A DNA stretch of 64,000 nt, taken from NCBI RefSeq assembly GCF_032854445.1, contig NC_088297.1, positions 6,963,740 to 7,027,739 of the forward strand, written 5' to 3'. Shown here piece by piece: positions 10,801 through 21,279 of this stretch. Each line of letters begins with the position of its first letter. The stretch's first letter is position 1. Position numbers and translations under genes: made by a program. The stretch is from Liolophura sinensis (Eukaryota; Mollusca; Polyplacophora; Chitonida; Chitonidae). The notes beneath the pieces were generated by a model that saw only the letters and a program-made list of their open reading frames with translations, did not search any database and was not told where the DNA came from.

Positions 10801-13800
10801 GGTCAAAGAGTAGACTCCCTGTAGGACGAGAGGGCATATCATTAGAACTAATCCAAACACCACGCCGATAATAATCATCTTGGTGAGATCTTCTTCATCA
10901 CTCTCATCTAGCTTCGCAATGATTTTATCCATCAGAGCCTTCTGTGTTTCCAGTAGAACATCCGTGTAGACTGACATCTTGTCGAACCAGTTCTCGGCCT
11001 CTTCTATAGACGCGTTCCTGTCCAAGATGTTCAGGCGAAGGTCAAGTCTCTGATTATTCAGATCTGTGAGAAATGACCTGTTGTTCTCCACAAGAGAGTC
11101 GAAGATGTCCGCTGCGATGTCGGAGAAAAGTCTAGCGGAAGAGAAGGAGGCGTTAGCGTCGTCTTGACTCTCAGCGAACCATAAGTAGTCGTCAAACGTG
11201 GGGAAGCCACCACGAGCCAAGCAGATGGCGCCAAGAGCGCGTTCGAGTCCCAACGATTCCTTAAAGATAAGAACAAATCAAGATGATGGTAGTGATGAGG
11301 AGTTTTCACCTGTTACGTTTGATCATTTGCCAACTATCACACTCTCGTCGATGCTCTAATTTTTCTCTCCATGCTATACGTCAAAATAATATATTGCATT
11401 TCTGCAAAAACCACGATTATGCTGGTGGACTACGCATTCCCGAGACCTGGTCCCTTTGAATTGTATGTTAAAGGTGATGACAACATAGCATTTTGGGTAA
11501 TTCTGAACCAATGACGTCTAATGTATTAATATCACTGCATTTTTATTACCTAATTTTGCTTAAGCCATGGTGAAAGGGGTTTCTATTTATGCATTTACAA
11601 GAACAGTTAGAATAAAACCCTAACTGAGGTAAATTGACGAGAGGCCGTATTTCATCTTTTACATATGACCATTTGCCAGCATTCACATGAAAATTTGGCA
11701 ACATTCACAGTCGTCGCTGCTCTGGTTTATCTCTCTGTGTTTATACGTGTTAATTATACATTTGAATTATATTTAATATAGTTTCATCCTTGTTTGATCC
11801 TTCGTACCAGGATGATATTAGATCGCACAGGATTGTGATAGAAACTCACTTTGGCCTCCGTGATTTCTAAGAAAGCCACAAGACTTCTCCAGACAGTCCC
11901 GGAACGCGCCTCTGAGATCGAGTCGTACAGCCAGTTTACGAAAACAAGGATGTTGTTGGTGTAATGCTGCAGGTCAGAAGAAAGGATAACATGATAGATG
12001 TGACTTGGACAAAACAGGTGTGACTTGGACAAAATAGGCGTGATATAGACGAGTGGCGTCTAAAAAATTGCACCTTGCGTCACTGCATTTTCCCCCTAAT
12101 TCTGCTTAAACCGTGATCCCAGAGGGCGTGTAAATTGCTACTACTGATGCATTACATGAACAGTTAGAATAAAACATTGACTGAGGTAAATTGACAAGAG
12201 GCCGTATTTCACCTGTTACATTGTACGTCTGACGATCTGTCAGCTATCACACTGTTGGCACTGCTCTAGTCTTACTCTGCATGCTGTACATGTACGTCTA
12301 TAATTATTCAGACATAGATATAATCGGTGTAAAATATGGATATAATAGACGTTGTGTAGTATACTATTGTTCAACTCGTGCGTCGTATTCAACAGATATA
12401 TGAAGGCCTATTATTGGAATAATGTAAGATCTGTATAATGAGCACGAAAACATATAAAAAAAAACAGTAGTGGAGTTTCTAAATACATGGCAGAAAGTCT
12501 TTAGTCGTCAACGGGGCCCCACAGTGTCACTATTGTCCATCATCCAAGTTTTTTAAATATTAAATATTGACATCAATATAAATGTGATCCCTTCTACCCA
12601 AAAATTAGTGCCTTATTAGATACATTTTAGTAGCTGGCTAGCAGATGTCAGTTTCTTTTCTTCTCTCTCTTTCGTGTTGTTGCCAGGTTTCATTTACTTT
12701 TTACGTTTCATATTTGTTGGTGACCTGTAGCACCTGACTGGTTGAGCGCTGCACACCACTTCCCATTACTGGACCTTCTGTTAAGTGGCACTAAAATATT
12801 CACCAGAAAAACATTCTTGGCAGTATAGATTTTAAAACGGATAATTTGTGACATGGAGTCAAATAACAAATCTGGCTATTGCTCTTACATGAAGCTCTTC
12901 TGTCACTGATTGGTTGATACTGTCCATTCTATAGCGGTGCTGATTCAAAAACACCTTAAACTTCTCCTTCTTCTGGAATTGTTTGAGGTCGTTGTTGTCG
13001 GCTTTGGGCCATTGGTCCAATTGTTCCAGTGTTCGGTCGGTCGCTGTATACGCTTTTAGCAGCTTGAGTTTCGTTTCCGGTCCAATTGCGCTCAGATATA
13101 GGGTGCTCTGGTCGCGTTCCGTCTGCAACTGGTGAATGAGCGTTCCGAGCTGGGTGGTGAATCGGAGACCGTCACGTATCGATGTGGCGTCCAGGAAGCC
13201 CTGCAGTGTGGTGGCAAACGTATTCGCCGTCATGCCGATTAGGATCAAAATCGGAACGCACACCACGGAAAAGACACGACAAATTTGTTTCCGTTTACCA
13301 GAGGCTGTGATGGGGTTGCCTATTGACAAGAAAAGACATTTGATTTATTTATTTAATGAAGTCGTAACTATCTTCAAAGGAAAACCCTTATGTTTATGGC
13401 CAGTATCTCTCGAGTGTAAGGAAATATTTATTGTTCCAAAATTATGTTTGATTGGTGTTTGACGATATACTGAAGTATATGTCACTAGATGACAGGTTCA
13501 TTCTTGGACAAAACAGAGAGAAACGTCCTGACCCAAGGCTGCAGCCGAAGCAGCGGACTGCAGATTATTAAGAGCAAGCACACTGGCCAGTAGTACAGAG
13601 TAGAGGGCAATATAGAGAGTAAAACCTCAGCAGGGACAACAGTGTGATAGCTGGTAAATGGTCACATGTGACATTACAGACTAATGACACAATGTCGAGG
13701 TTAAAATTCCCCCAGAGGTCTTCCTAGACGCTTTGTACTTTGAAGGGTTTGACTTGTTACTAAATATTCAATAGCCAGAAATGAACGTAGGAGACATCAC

Positions 13801-15038
13801 AACATTAATTACAAATTTAAATAATACTATTTCTCCATGTCATTTTAAGATATTAACCATGGTCGCCTAACCATGATCTAATTCATTGGCTGACTGACGG
13901 TCGTAAAGTTTTCATTAGTATTACTACATATTAGATTATACTGATATGTGATTAGCACAATTACTGAGGCGGATAATTCATTTATGGGTATATAGCTTCG
14001 ATAAACAATTGTAATTGTTAAAATCGTTCAATGGTATTTCTTTAAATATCACATAGGACGGGTGGAGTACTGCTGCTGTTTTTTTACCCGAGTCATAATT
14101 TTATCTTAACTATCTGTGGACCATGTCTGCTTTGTAAAACTGAGGCCAAATGTGATCTTATCTATGAAATCTGTGAACCCCACACACTTTATCTCCTTCG
14201 TATCCTGTCACGATATACACTACATCTACTCAACACGATCCTCACTTACCTTTACATGTACCCCAATTACTCGTCTACTTCGGCTAAACTCATAAACGAC
14301 CTTAATACGAACCTCACACCTGCACTATGTATCTCGTCTATCATTATAAGTACCCACATTTACAAGTACCCTCATTTATCTTCAATTAAATCTATCATCA
14401 ACGACCTTATGAAGGAATCGGACAAGTTCTGTAAATTTTGTGGGATATATGTTTATCGATAAATTTTAACTGCTGCCGAGCGCTTGATAGAGCTGTGAGG
14501 AAACACATGTATGTTGAGCATTTTATAATTATGCTGTCTCTTTAGTTATATTGTTTGTTCCATGTTCATGAATTCCCCTGCACAATGATCTTAACGATCA
14601 GTTAAGCGGTAATTGGGTTGAAGAATAAAAGCTAAAACCGTGAACTCAAAATCATTTTGGAAAATACTCAGAAGTGTTGGACTTGTCCTTAACATATAAC
14701 GGTAATATTTTTCTTACTTTGCAGAGAATCTAGCTCTCGTTATATTGGCTGCGGCTTTAAGCCAGAAGATTTGTCAGGTCGGTGGAGTAGTCCACCCATT
14801 AGCTTGATTGCTCTCATATCAGTTAAAAATCCCTGATTTCAACGTGACCTACCTTTACAGTCGACCGCGATTCCACTCTCTCCGCCAGCTCGGATGTGTA
14901 ACATTTCCATGATGGCCGCGTCTAGCTGGGAGGGTGACAGACTGGCCTCAGAGGTCATGACGGTGGAAGGCATGGTTGGGGACACACGGGCAGGGGCCAC
15001 CTTGCTTTTTGTGACTCGCCACATCGTAATCTTTTCAC
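4728..15038 (-). CDS. NIT-domain receptor guanylate cyclase (six exons, C-terminus not in window)
   Basis: Exons 14853-15038, 12889-13319, 11850-11966, 10763-11259, 9172-9464 and 4728-4865 join with matching phases (1,0,0,2,1) and give about 550 residues from the ATG at 15024. Order: short N-terminus; membrane segment 1 (~70-92); a NIT sensor domain with QLQTERDQS (~120-129) and the [10 protein letters not shown] signature at the exon 3/4 junction (~240-250); membrane segment 2 (~368-390); a signalling helix ([19 protein letters not shown]); then a class III cyclase domain with metal-binding Asp in FFSDIVGFT (~453), VETIGDAYM with the guanine-selective Glu (~493) and [10 protein letters not shown]. 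It should make cGMP from GTP at the membrane when the outer NIT domain binds its signal. There is no kinase-homology domain. NIT cyclases are known from other invertebrates and have been tied to nitric oxide signalling in annelid larvae. The rest of the cyclase domain (GDTVN.ASRMES region) was not found down to position 1. Introns are full of transposons. Confidence 0.88.
4866..6880 (-). other. Intron 5 of cyclase, left part: no feature recognised
   Basis: AT-rich intronic sequence. Short ORFs on both strands show no domain. Nothing supportable beyond the intron itself. Confidence 0.5.
6890..7960 (+). pseudogene. Crypton-type tyrosine recombinase, broken
   Basis: Three frames together cover one protein. 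6975-7331: [20 protein letters not shown] ... [20 protein letters not shown] ... [14 protein letters not shown], the N-terminal part of the DUF3504/Crypton family. 7430-7720: [12 protein letters not shown] with the box-I Arg, then [25 protein letters not shown]. 7754-7957: [18 protein letters not shown] with HxxR, then [19 protein letters not shown] with the nucleophilic Tyr. Frames change near 7330, 7420 and 7540-7750, and the usual GHK is CNK, removing a catalytic His. Cryptons are cut-and-paste elements that move by site-specific recombination; this copy is dead and lies antisense in cyclase intron 5. Family relatives were also domesticated as KCTD1- and ZMYM-type proteins, but this is not one of those. 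Confidence 0.8.
7961..9171. other. Intron 5 of cyclase, right part: no gene recognised
   Basis: Possibly includes the 3' flank of the Crypton copy (to about 8300). ORFs here are short and without motifs. Confidence 0.4.
9172..9464 (-). CDS. Cyclase exon 5: signalling helix and cyclase domain start
   Basis: Acceptor TAATATTTGTAG then GACAAAG; donor GCCTCTG/GTAAGA. 97 codons include [37 protein letters not shown] and [13 protein letters not shown]. These are the best conserved blocks of receptor guanylate cyclases; Glu in VETIGDAYM and a downstream Cys normally set GTP over ATP. Confidence 0.95.
10200..10640 (+). repeat. R1 copy in cyclase intron 4
   Basis: Shares GTGACTAGTACATTGCAATT, TCTGCTTAAGTCATGG and the ACTGCTCTGG ends with the other R1 copies; appears as two partial units back to back. 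Same orientation as the copies in introns 2 and 3. Confidence 0.5.
10763..11259 (-). CDS. Cyclase exon 4: NIT domain end and membrane segment 2
   Basis: Acceptor TTCTTATCTTTAAG then GAATCGTTGG; donor GCTGACAG/GTATGT. Starts [19 protein letters not shown] (NIT signature) and runs through helices with potential N-glycosylation sites (NASF, NRSF, NASI) to [20 protein letters not shown], the second membrane pass. The glycosylation sites fit an extracellular face. Confidence 0.9.
11310..11760 (+). repeat. R1 copies in cyclase intron 3
   Basis: A partial copy (CATTTGCCAACTATCACACT at 11322) followed by a longer one from about 11440: ACCAATGACGTCTAATG, GCTTAAGCCATGGTG, ACAAGAACAGTTAGAATAAA. Together they occupy most of this 590-base intron. 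Confidence 0.6.
11850..11966 (-). CDS. Cyclase exon 3: NIT domain middle
   Basis: Exactly 39 codons between acceptor CTGACCTGCAG and donor GTGAGT, both phase 0. [20 protein letters not shown] ... [11 protein letters not shown] is the amphipathic helix that leads into the conserved KExxGLERA turn, which is completed by exon 4. Confidence 0.88.
12045..12310 (+). repeat. R1 copy in cyclase intron 2
   Basis: GTGGCGTCTAAAAAATTGCA, CAGAGGGCGTGTAAATTGCT, TTACATGAACAGTTAGAATA, GAGGCCGTATTTCACCTGTT. Best matched to the 1.6-kb and 11.5-kb copies. Confidence 0.6.
12889..13319 (-). CDS. Cyclase exon 2: membrane segment 1 and first half of NIT domain
   Basis: Acceptor TTCTTGTCAATAG then GCAACCCC; donor CTTCAT/GTAAGAG. 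It encodes 143 codons: a basic stop (GKRKQ), the hydrophobic run [19 protein letters not shown], and a helical extracellular part with [19 protein letters not shown], the NIT-domain start pattern (L-hydrophobic-HxLQxERxxS). Confidence 0.88.
13620..13690 (-). repeat. R1 fragment, inverted, in cyclase intron 1
   Basis: ACAGTGTGATAGCTGGTAAA, TGGTCACATGTGAC: reverse complement of the R1 end. Confidence 0.5.
13700..14840. other. Cyclase intron 1: no feature recognised
   Basis: AT-rich, no conserved ORF or repeat beyond a SINE-tail-like scrap at 13447-13485. Confidence 0.4.
14853..15038 (-). CDS. Cyclase exon 1 (start codon at 15024)
   Basis: Begins after an acceptor (CCCGTAG, ending 15039), has 14 untranslated bases, then ATG and 57 codons ([20 protein letters not shown]...). 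It ends GTCGACTGTAAAG followed by donor GTAGGT, phase 1. The Ser/Thr/Pro-rich N-terminus has no signal peptide; the first membrane segment is in the next exon, so it acts as a signal anchor. A 5' untranslated exon must lie further right; one candidate is near 18060-18180. The frame is also open upstream of the acceptor but only from TTG, so the ATG is preferred. Confidence 0.6.
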
Positions 15039-15331
15039 CTACGGGTATAACACACGTCAACACAACTTAATTCCTTTAGCCTTGCCTCATCCGTTTCCCC
15101 CAAATAGGAGTAATCAAAGCCTTTAAGCACAATGACCCAGTAAACAATAACAGAGAATATGTGTGTCTTTAAATGACCTGCGTTTATAAAGCCATCAAGC
15201 ACAAAGGTAGAATTTCAATGATGCGCTGATTTCCATAACATTGGTATGCAGAAATGCCCAAATACAACAAACATTAGAACAGATTACGGAATATCAGTGT
15301 AAACACATGATTTATTTCCGCCATATCGTGG

Positions 15332-15594
15332 AGAGAACATGTTAGACCCTGAAAACAGTATGGGGATCAGTGTGAAGTCGGCAACATCCAAAACCAACTC
15401 TAACGAGAACATGTTAAACGTTGAAAAAAGCATGGGAATCTCCGTAAAATAGCAACACCCAAAACAAAAACCCGGCGAAGGCATGTTAGATCCTCGAAAC
15501 AGTGTGGGATTTCAGTGACATCATTCAGACATCAAACCCGGCGAAAACAAGTTAGAACGTGGAAACAGCAACAACTTCCACCAGCAACATGTTC
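15332..15594. repeat. Tandem repeat, about 72-bp unit, four units
   Basis: Units begin GAGAACATGTTAGACCCTGA (15332), GAGAACATGTTAAACGTTGA (15404), GAAGGCATGTTAGATCCTCG (15476) and GAAAACAAGTTAGAACGTGG (15542), spaced 72, 72 and 66 bases. Units are 65-80% alike by eye. The CATATCGTGG just before it recalls the short retroposon at 3.5 and 61.1 kb, so the array may have grown from that element. Confidence 0.65.
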
Positions 15595-16139
15595 CACCTC
15601 CAACATGGCTGTGTTATTCACCACGTTATCAGACATACCTGTGTTCTTCAGAAAGGGAAACCTCTCAGAGCTCCTTTTTTTCTGGTCACTGCGCTCTGAA
15701 GATCATCTGTGGAAGAGTTTGATAACGTCTAAACCTAACTCTGTGTTTCCTACGTATACCTTTGTTTCTATGACCACGCCAACTCCTGCTATATGACGTT
15801 CATGCAGTTATCAAAAACCACTGCCGATAATTGAACACACATGTTTTGCTGACTGGGTGATAATTACAATATTTCTACACCCACAAAAGTGCGAAAATGC
15901 TGGACTGCTCGCCCAAGATTTTGAGCAGGGAGTCGTTCAGCAATAGTCCGAACACATTATACATCGTTGCTGAAGAGAATGAAGGAAAGGGTGAATGATT
16001 ACGTCTTAATGCCCCTTCGGCGCTAGCATTACGTGTGAACTGGCATCAGAATCATATTACCCCTTCCGTTTTAATTTGTAATTCTCTGTATGTTAAGGTT
16101 TATACGTTTTTTTTTTCGCTGTCAGTAGACCGTTTTAAT

Positions 16140-17230
16140 GTACAGGTGTAAAGAATTAGAAGTGAGATGCTCCAGGAGCTTTTGGGAGATCTACTAGGAG
16201 ACCTCACAGGTGCAGATGATGTATCCATCACGTCTGCACATGTTGTTGACGGATCAACGTCCTCCAACGATCCAAACTTATTAAAAGTTTATAATAGAGC
16301 TTTAATGGCCTTAGAGGGACGCTCCAGGGGGGCACTAGGTTTATCCCTTTTATGATTTTTCTCAGATTCATTTTTGTCACCCGTTACTTTCTGTACAGAA
16401 TCAACGGGTTTATGAGATTTGGATTTTTTATCACATGATGTGTCGTCAGATTAAGGAAGTGCTGGATAATCAGGTAAAGTATTAGGTATTTTACAAAGGT
16501 TCATAACAGTTTGTGATGAGGAGCTTGCTGTGTTATTTAAGGGATTCATGACCAGTTTCTGTGGGTGTACTTTGCCAATGGGCCAAGTAAAAGCTGTTTG
16601 AACACCCACAGAAACAGTGGTTTTCCTTACAACATTGGCATATGTAGATGTAGTAAGGCAATGCGTGACAGAGACCAGACGCTTGGCTTCCTGACGGATA
16701 TAATAATTTGACATTTTAAGTTTATGATTTCTTTTTCTTTTTTTTTGAAGAGAGGGCAGTCCTTGGAAGAGGTCATGTTGGCTCCGCTACAATTCAAACA
16801 TTTTATTGTTTTTGTGCAGTCAAAGCCCTCGTGACCTGCTTCCGCACATCTAAAACAGACTAGTGTGTTGCAGCATTGACTCCTGCCATGGCCAAACCGC
16901 TGGCAGGAGAAACATCGGGTGGGGTTAGGTATAAACAACTCTTATAGTTTATATAGTTGTTTTCTGGCACATTCCAACAAAATGTTCCCAGATTTCATTT
17001 TTTTTTTACCTGTTTCAGAGTTCCAGCATAACTTTTTACTGTTTTTTTTATTACGAATGGATTTATTTTCATTTTGTCTTCATTTTTATTAGATATTACT
17101 AAGAAGGGAGGAAAATAAGTATTTTCTCCTTCAATATCTAATGGAACTTCATTTTTTTCTTTTTTTTAGCAACGGCTGTTGTAATTTCAGATGAAACTAT
17201 GTTATATTTTAATTAATTTCACCCCGCGTG
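16140..17230 (-). pseudogene. Jockey-like LINE ORF1 (gag-like, CCHC), frameshifted
   Basis: Upstream part (about 17160-16935) reads EGENTYFPPFLVISNK and KSYAGTLKQ... KMKSGNILLECARKQ, an RRM-like gag domain pattern. After a frame change near 16930 come three zinc-knuckle units: CFSCQRFGHGRSQC and CFRCAEAGHEGFDC (both CX2CX4HX4C) and CLNCSGANMTSSKDC, in which the His has become Asn. A second frame change lies in an A-rich run near 16705, after which QEAKRLVSVTHCLTTSTYA is read in another frame. The ORF ends in the Ser/Pro/Arg tail near 16160. ORF1 proteins bind the element's RNA. No ORF2 follows, so this copy lost everything 3' of ORF1. Confidence 0.75.
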
Positions 17231-17770
17231 TCCCCCACCCGCCACGGAGTGCCAACAAGGGCGAATTTACCTCTGCGGATGACCAGCAGAGAACAGAAAC
17301 AGGGAATCCACGCAAGGTATACTTGAACAGATTGAGTTAGACCAACAAGATTAAACCCAATCTATTCGATTGACCGAAGTGCATCTGGTGTTAACCCAAC
17401 TTTACATCAAAATACGTGAAAGAATACCAAACTGGATCAAGTGTAGGGCTTGACGCGACCAGCCCATTGATGGGACCGGGCCAATCCCACCCCCTGTCTC
17501 TCTCCAAGTAAGGGCCAAAGTGGCGTGTTGGGCGTGAGGATCACGCAAGACCAACACGCCCTCAGCCACCAGGATCCCGTCCTCAGAGATTACAGGTCGC
17601 AACCCACGGCAAACAGGTCGTCCCCGGTTGCCTCTCACACAACCGAGAAGATGTGAGCCTATTATATTCACCGGGCTCACACAGGAGAGCTTTAGGTGAG
17701 TCGACTTTTACAAGCATGCCTAGAGGGCTGAGGTCCTTTTCTTATCACCCTGGAAACCCCACGGGGTGAA
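17231..17770 (-). mobile_element. 5' UTR of the Jockey-like LINE copy
   Basis: The right part (17490-17770) is the module repeated at 541-806 and 2861-3090. Its left part (17231-17490) is unique to this copy and links the module to ORF1, which shows that the module is the element's 5' leader. Confidence 0.65.
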
Positions 17771-17779
17771 AATGTGATG

Positions 17780-20700
17780 TTTGTGAGGTGTTTGTTTACT
17801 TGGCTGTGAATTCGCCTTCGTTTAGTCCAATACGACATACTATTAATACTGTACTATTAACTATAGAACATGTTGTTGTTGTTGTACAGTTGTAAAATTC
17901 GTGTCTATCCGCTGTGCTCTTTACGTGTAAACGCCAAAATAACGGAGGGAGGTTGGTTGACAGTGTTATGGAAGTGAAAATACACCAAAATTCTGTGAAA
18001 GAATGAACGTCTAAACCATTTCAGGCAAATATTTTCAGAAAGAATTTTGATGGATCTTACCAGAGTTTTCAGAAGCAGGCGACAATGAGCTGGGCGGCAT
18101 ATTCCACCATTCCTCGTCGCGGAATACACTGTCTGGACTCGTCCAGAACTGGGCCGACTTTGTGCAAGCACATTATCTTTAAATCTTTGGCTGTCCGTTG
18201 CGGAGGTTGTAAACGTATTATTCTGCCAGGGGCAGATAACTGGCCCAAGATCGATAACTCTATAATTTGCTTTTATAGATATTGTAAAAACGTCGTCAGT
18301 TAAACGAATAAGTCATGATCTCAGCACAACATCAGGCTAATGCATGTAAGTTACGTAAGTGCCACAAGACTGAAGTGATTCCAGGTAAAGGTTTTAATAA
18401 CAGAGATCTGATCGAGGCAGCGAAGGAATGATTTTCCACAATTGGCCCGGTTCAGGGGTATTACGTATTTTATACTGGTAGCTAAATTTGTTCCCGCGGA
18501 ATCTGAACCGATGCTGGTCTAGTTTTGGTAACTGACTGATTTACTGCCGCAATACGCGGCTTCAACACCGGAATCGGCCCACTGGTGTCATGTTTGTTAG
18601 GCTACCGTGGTGCAGACCTCTGATGTTGGTCCCAACAGAGAGGTGCGGTGCTAGGCACTCCTTCAGCAGTGTTGTACACCTTGCCCATGTAAGGATATGA
18701 TGTTTGTCGCAGAGTTACTGTATAACATCTTCCAAGAATTCTCATACACAGCTTAAACATATTATGAAGACAAACAGACGACAGGCCGAATTTCACGTCG
18801 TAACTACGATCACGGTGGCCTGTCAGCTCTGTGTTACTACACCTCATTGAGACTGTATAACGTTTACTTTTAGCATATTTGAGATCGTTCAAATAGATAG
18901 CGGGAAAGTTGGCGCCATCTGTGTTGCCAAGTTGTGACAATAATATAACAATATAATATAACAGAATATGTTATATAAGGGGGGAAACATTAGCCGTTCA
19001 CATCCTGTTCCATGTAACGAAAACTGATCTCTTAGTAGTTCCCAAAGTTTGGGAATCGCTTTCTTCGTCAGTTGACACTGCGCCATTCCTTAGTACGTTA
19101 ACGCTTACCTGTTGGATGTGGTAACCTTATCACTGTGCGACATTTTCACACGCACTTACATAATGTGTGTGTGTAGCCTACATGCCGTGTAGATTCTTTA
19201 AGTGGGGACTTAATATTTGGACCTCAAGACTTACCAGGGGCAGAAATATCAAGTGTTAAAGGAAAATGACCTAGTTGGCCTGTAATATCCCCACAAGCTA
19301 CACTGAACACTGTAGCCTTAAACACCACGAATTTCCTCAGCACACCTTACTTCTATCTTGACATGCACTTTTGTGATTTTCAGTGATATAAGGTGACAAT
19401 TATCATAACAGCCTGTACAATCCATGCGGTTCCCAGATAAATCAAACAAAATCCGAAATCAAACGTCTACAGGGCCAGAGCCGGTTGTGCATCACGGGCC
19501 CAGTCATACCTACCGCTTAATACCCATTTAGTAACCAGTTGACGCCTGAATTGAGCCAGTACACACAACAGATGTATAAATCTGTCTGATCCTGAGCGAA
19601 TTAAACAAAGAAAAACACAGTTGATGATAAAAAATATTAAAGCCAGTTACCATCAAACACTGAGTATGTGTCCACTGATCGGAAGAATATCTATCATGAA
19701 TAAAACTGCTCGAATACATCGACCGTTGGCAAACGGGGAAGAAAGGAAAACCAAGGTCAATCGATCATGTAAACAAAGAACTTTCACTGGCTATACTTCA
19801 CAAATCACCGATTAGTTCGGGTGAATATAGTAACTGGCGAATACCGATACTAAATTTGCGTTTCAATATGCAAGGAGTTAGGTCACCCTTTTGTAAATCT
19901 GTATATGCGTTTTACAATATAATATGAAAGCAGATAAGACAGAAGCGTCGAAACAGTTTCTATAACTTTATATTGCAAATGCATGTTTTTTTTTTCTAAA
20001 CCCGAAATAACATATACTGAAGTAATAAAGATTGACCAGTGCACCGTTACCAATGTTAAAGGATGAACTAAAGCCCAAAAATGTGAATAAAAATTAGACG
20101 ATGGTTTATTATTCCATTCTAGTTTATGCAGTGTAATTTGTTATTTTGAATGGTTTTCTTCACTGGCCCCTCTTTTGTTCACCTCTCTCTGCCTTCTTCC
20201 TCCCTGGCTGTCAGCTGTGTTTGTCAGCGCATGATTTCCCCGACCAATTTGATCCGCTATTGCTGAGTACAGCCTGTTCTTCAATACCGATCCTAATATA
20301 AAACAGAGACGAAAATACATTGGTAACTAATATACCTTGTAAAACTAACAGGCTACTTAAACGTGTTCTGCTGGTGATACTAACAACCATATGATTGTAA
20401 ACAACGTATGTAATGGTTGTTCATCGGTGATATGAAAACACACTCCACATGACCATTGTTCATTTAGCAACATCACATATTTACGAATCATAATCTCAAT
20501 TTCTCAAACTGTGATATGATTAAACTGTGTTATTTAACTCCACATGGATGTATTTTAGCATCCGCACACTCATACAATAAGAGGTTAAAGTAGACGTGAT
20601 GGAGTTATTGCAACTTGGGGGAAAAATATGAATGTTAATTATTCTAACTTCTGACAGCATCACATAGATAGAGTCCACCAAATGGTCTCTTCGGGACTTC

Positions 20701-20840
20701 ACCAGTCCCTTTCCATCCTTTGTTTTCCACCAAGTTCATTTTAAGAGCGACGACATGGCCCAGCGTCTGCGACATAGTTTGGCTTTCTTCAGTTCTACTA
20801 CTGTATTTATAAAGGTTACCACTCATGGGATGTAACATTA
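17780..20840. other. No gene recognised
   Basis: Mostly AT-rich, unstructured sequence. A minus-strand donor-like site (AAACTCTG/GTAAGATCC, 18056-18071) follows a GC-richer block at 18065-18180 and could be an untranslated first exon of the cyclase gene; a minus ATG at 19086 opens 65 codons with no domain. Neither can be proved from sequence alone. Confidence 0.3.
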
Positions 20841-20844
20841 TTTA

Positions 20845-21273
20845 TTAAATTACTTGAATTTTTCATTAACATCTATGTGAAATTCGGAGATACCATTTAC
20901 CAACAGTACATAGGATTTCCAGTGGGTACCAATAGTGCACCTCTATTGGCAGAGCTATACCTGTTTTCATGTGAATACGACTAAAAGGGATAATTTCAAT
21001 TTTGATATTGTAAATTATCCTCATTTAGATAGCAATATACCAAAGGGTCCTGCATATGGCGCATACATATCTCGCCGTGTAGCATTTGTCAGATCTTGCG
21101 TTAATTGTGATGACTTTAATCTGCGTCACAAGTTGCTAGTTCAAAAACTAGTTTGTCAAGGATACTCCACCAAACGCCTTCATTCTAAGTTTCTCAAATT
21201 TTACTATGAGTATAGCAATCTTGTTGGCAGGTATGGACAGAGCGTTTCAAATTTCTGGCGATCTGCATTGTGA
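20845..21273 (+). pseudogene. Reverse-transcriptase fragment, internally deleted
   Basis: 20845-20970 reads LLEFFINIYVKFGDTIYQQ and GFPVGTNSAPLLAELYLF, the RT region just before the catalytic YxDD box. Two stops follow, then DIVNYPHLDSNIPKGPAYG and RSCVNCDDFNLRHKLLVQKL to a stop at 21273. The YxDD segment between the two parts is missing. The 2.2-kb and 48.5-kb fragments belong to the same family. Clade uncertain (Penelope-like or relative). Confidence 0.65.
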
Positions 21274-21279
21274 TCAACC

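Noticed and set aside
18065-18180. 5' untranslated exon of the cyclase gene
   Set aside because: A donor-like site alone is not enough; no acceptor, conservation or transcript can be shown.
18889-19086. Minus ORF starting MAQCQLTKKAIPKLWELL
   Set aside because: Looks protein-like at its start but has no recognised domain, no clear donor and turns into low-complexity sequence.
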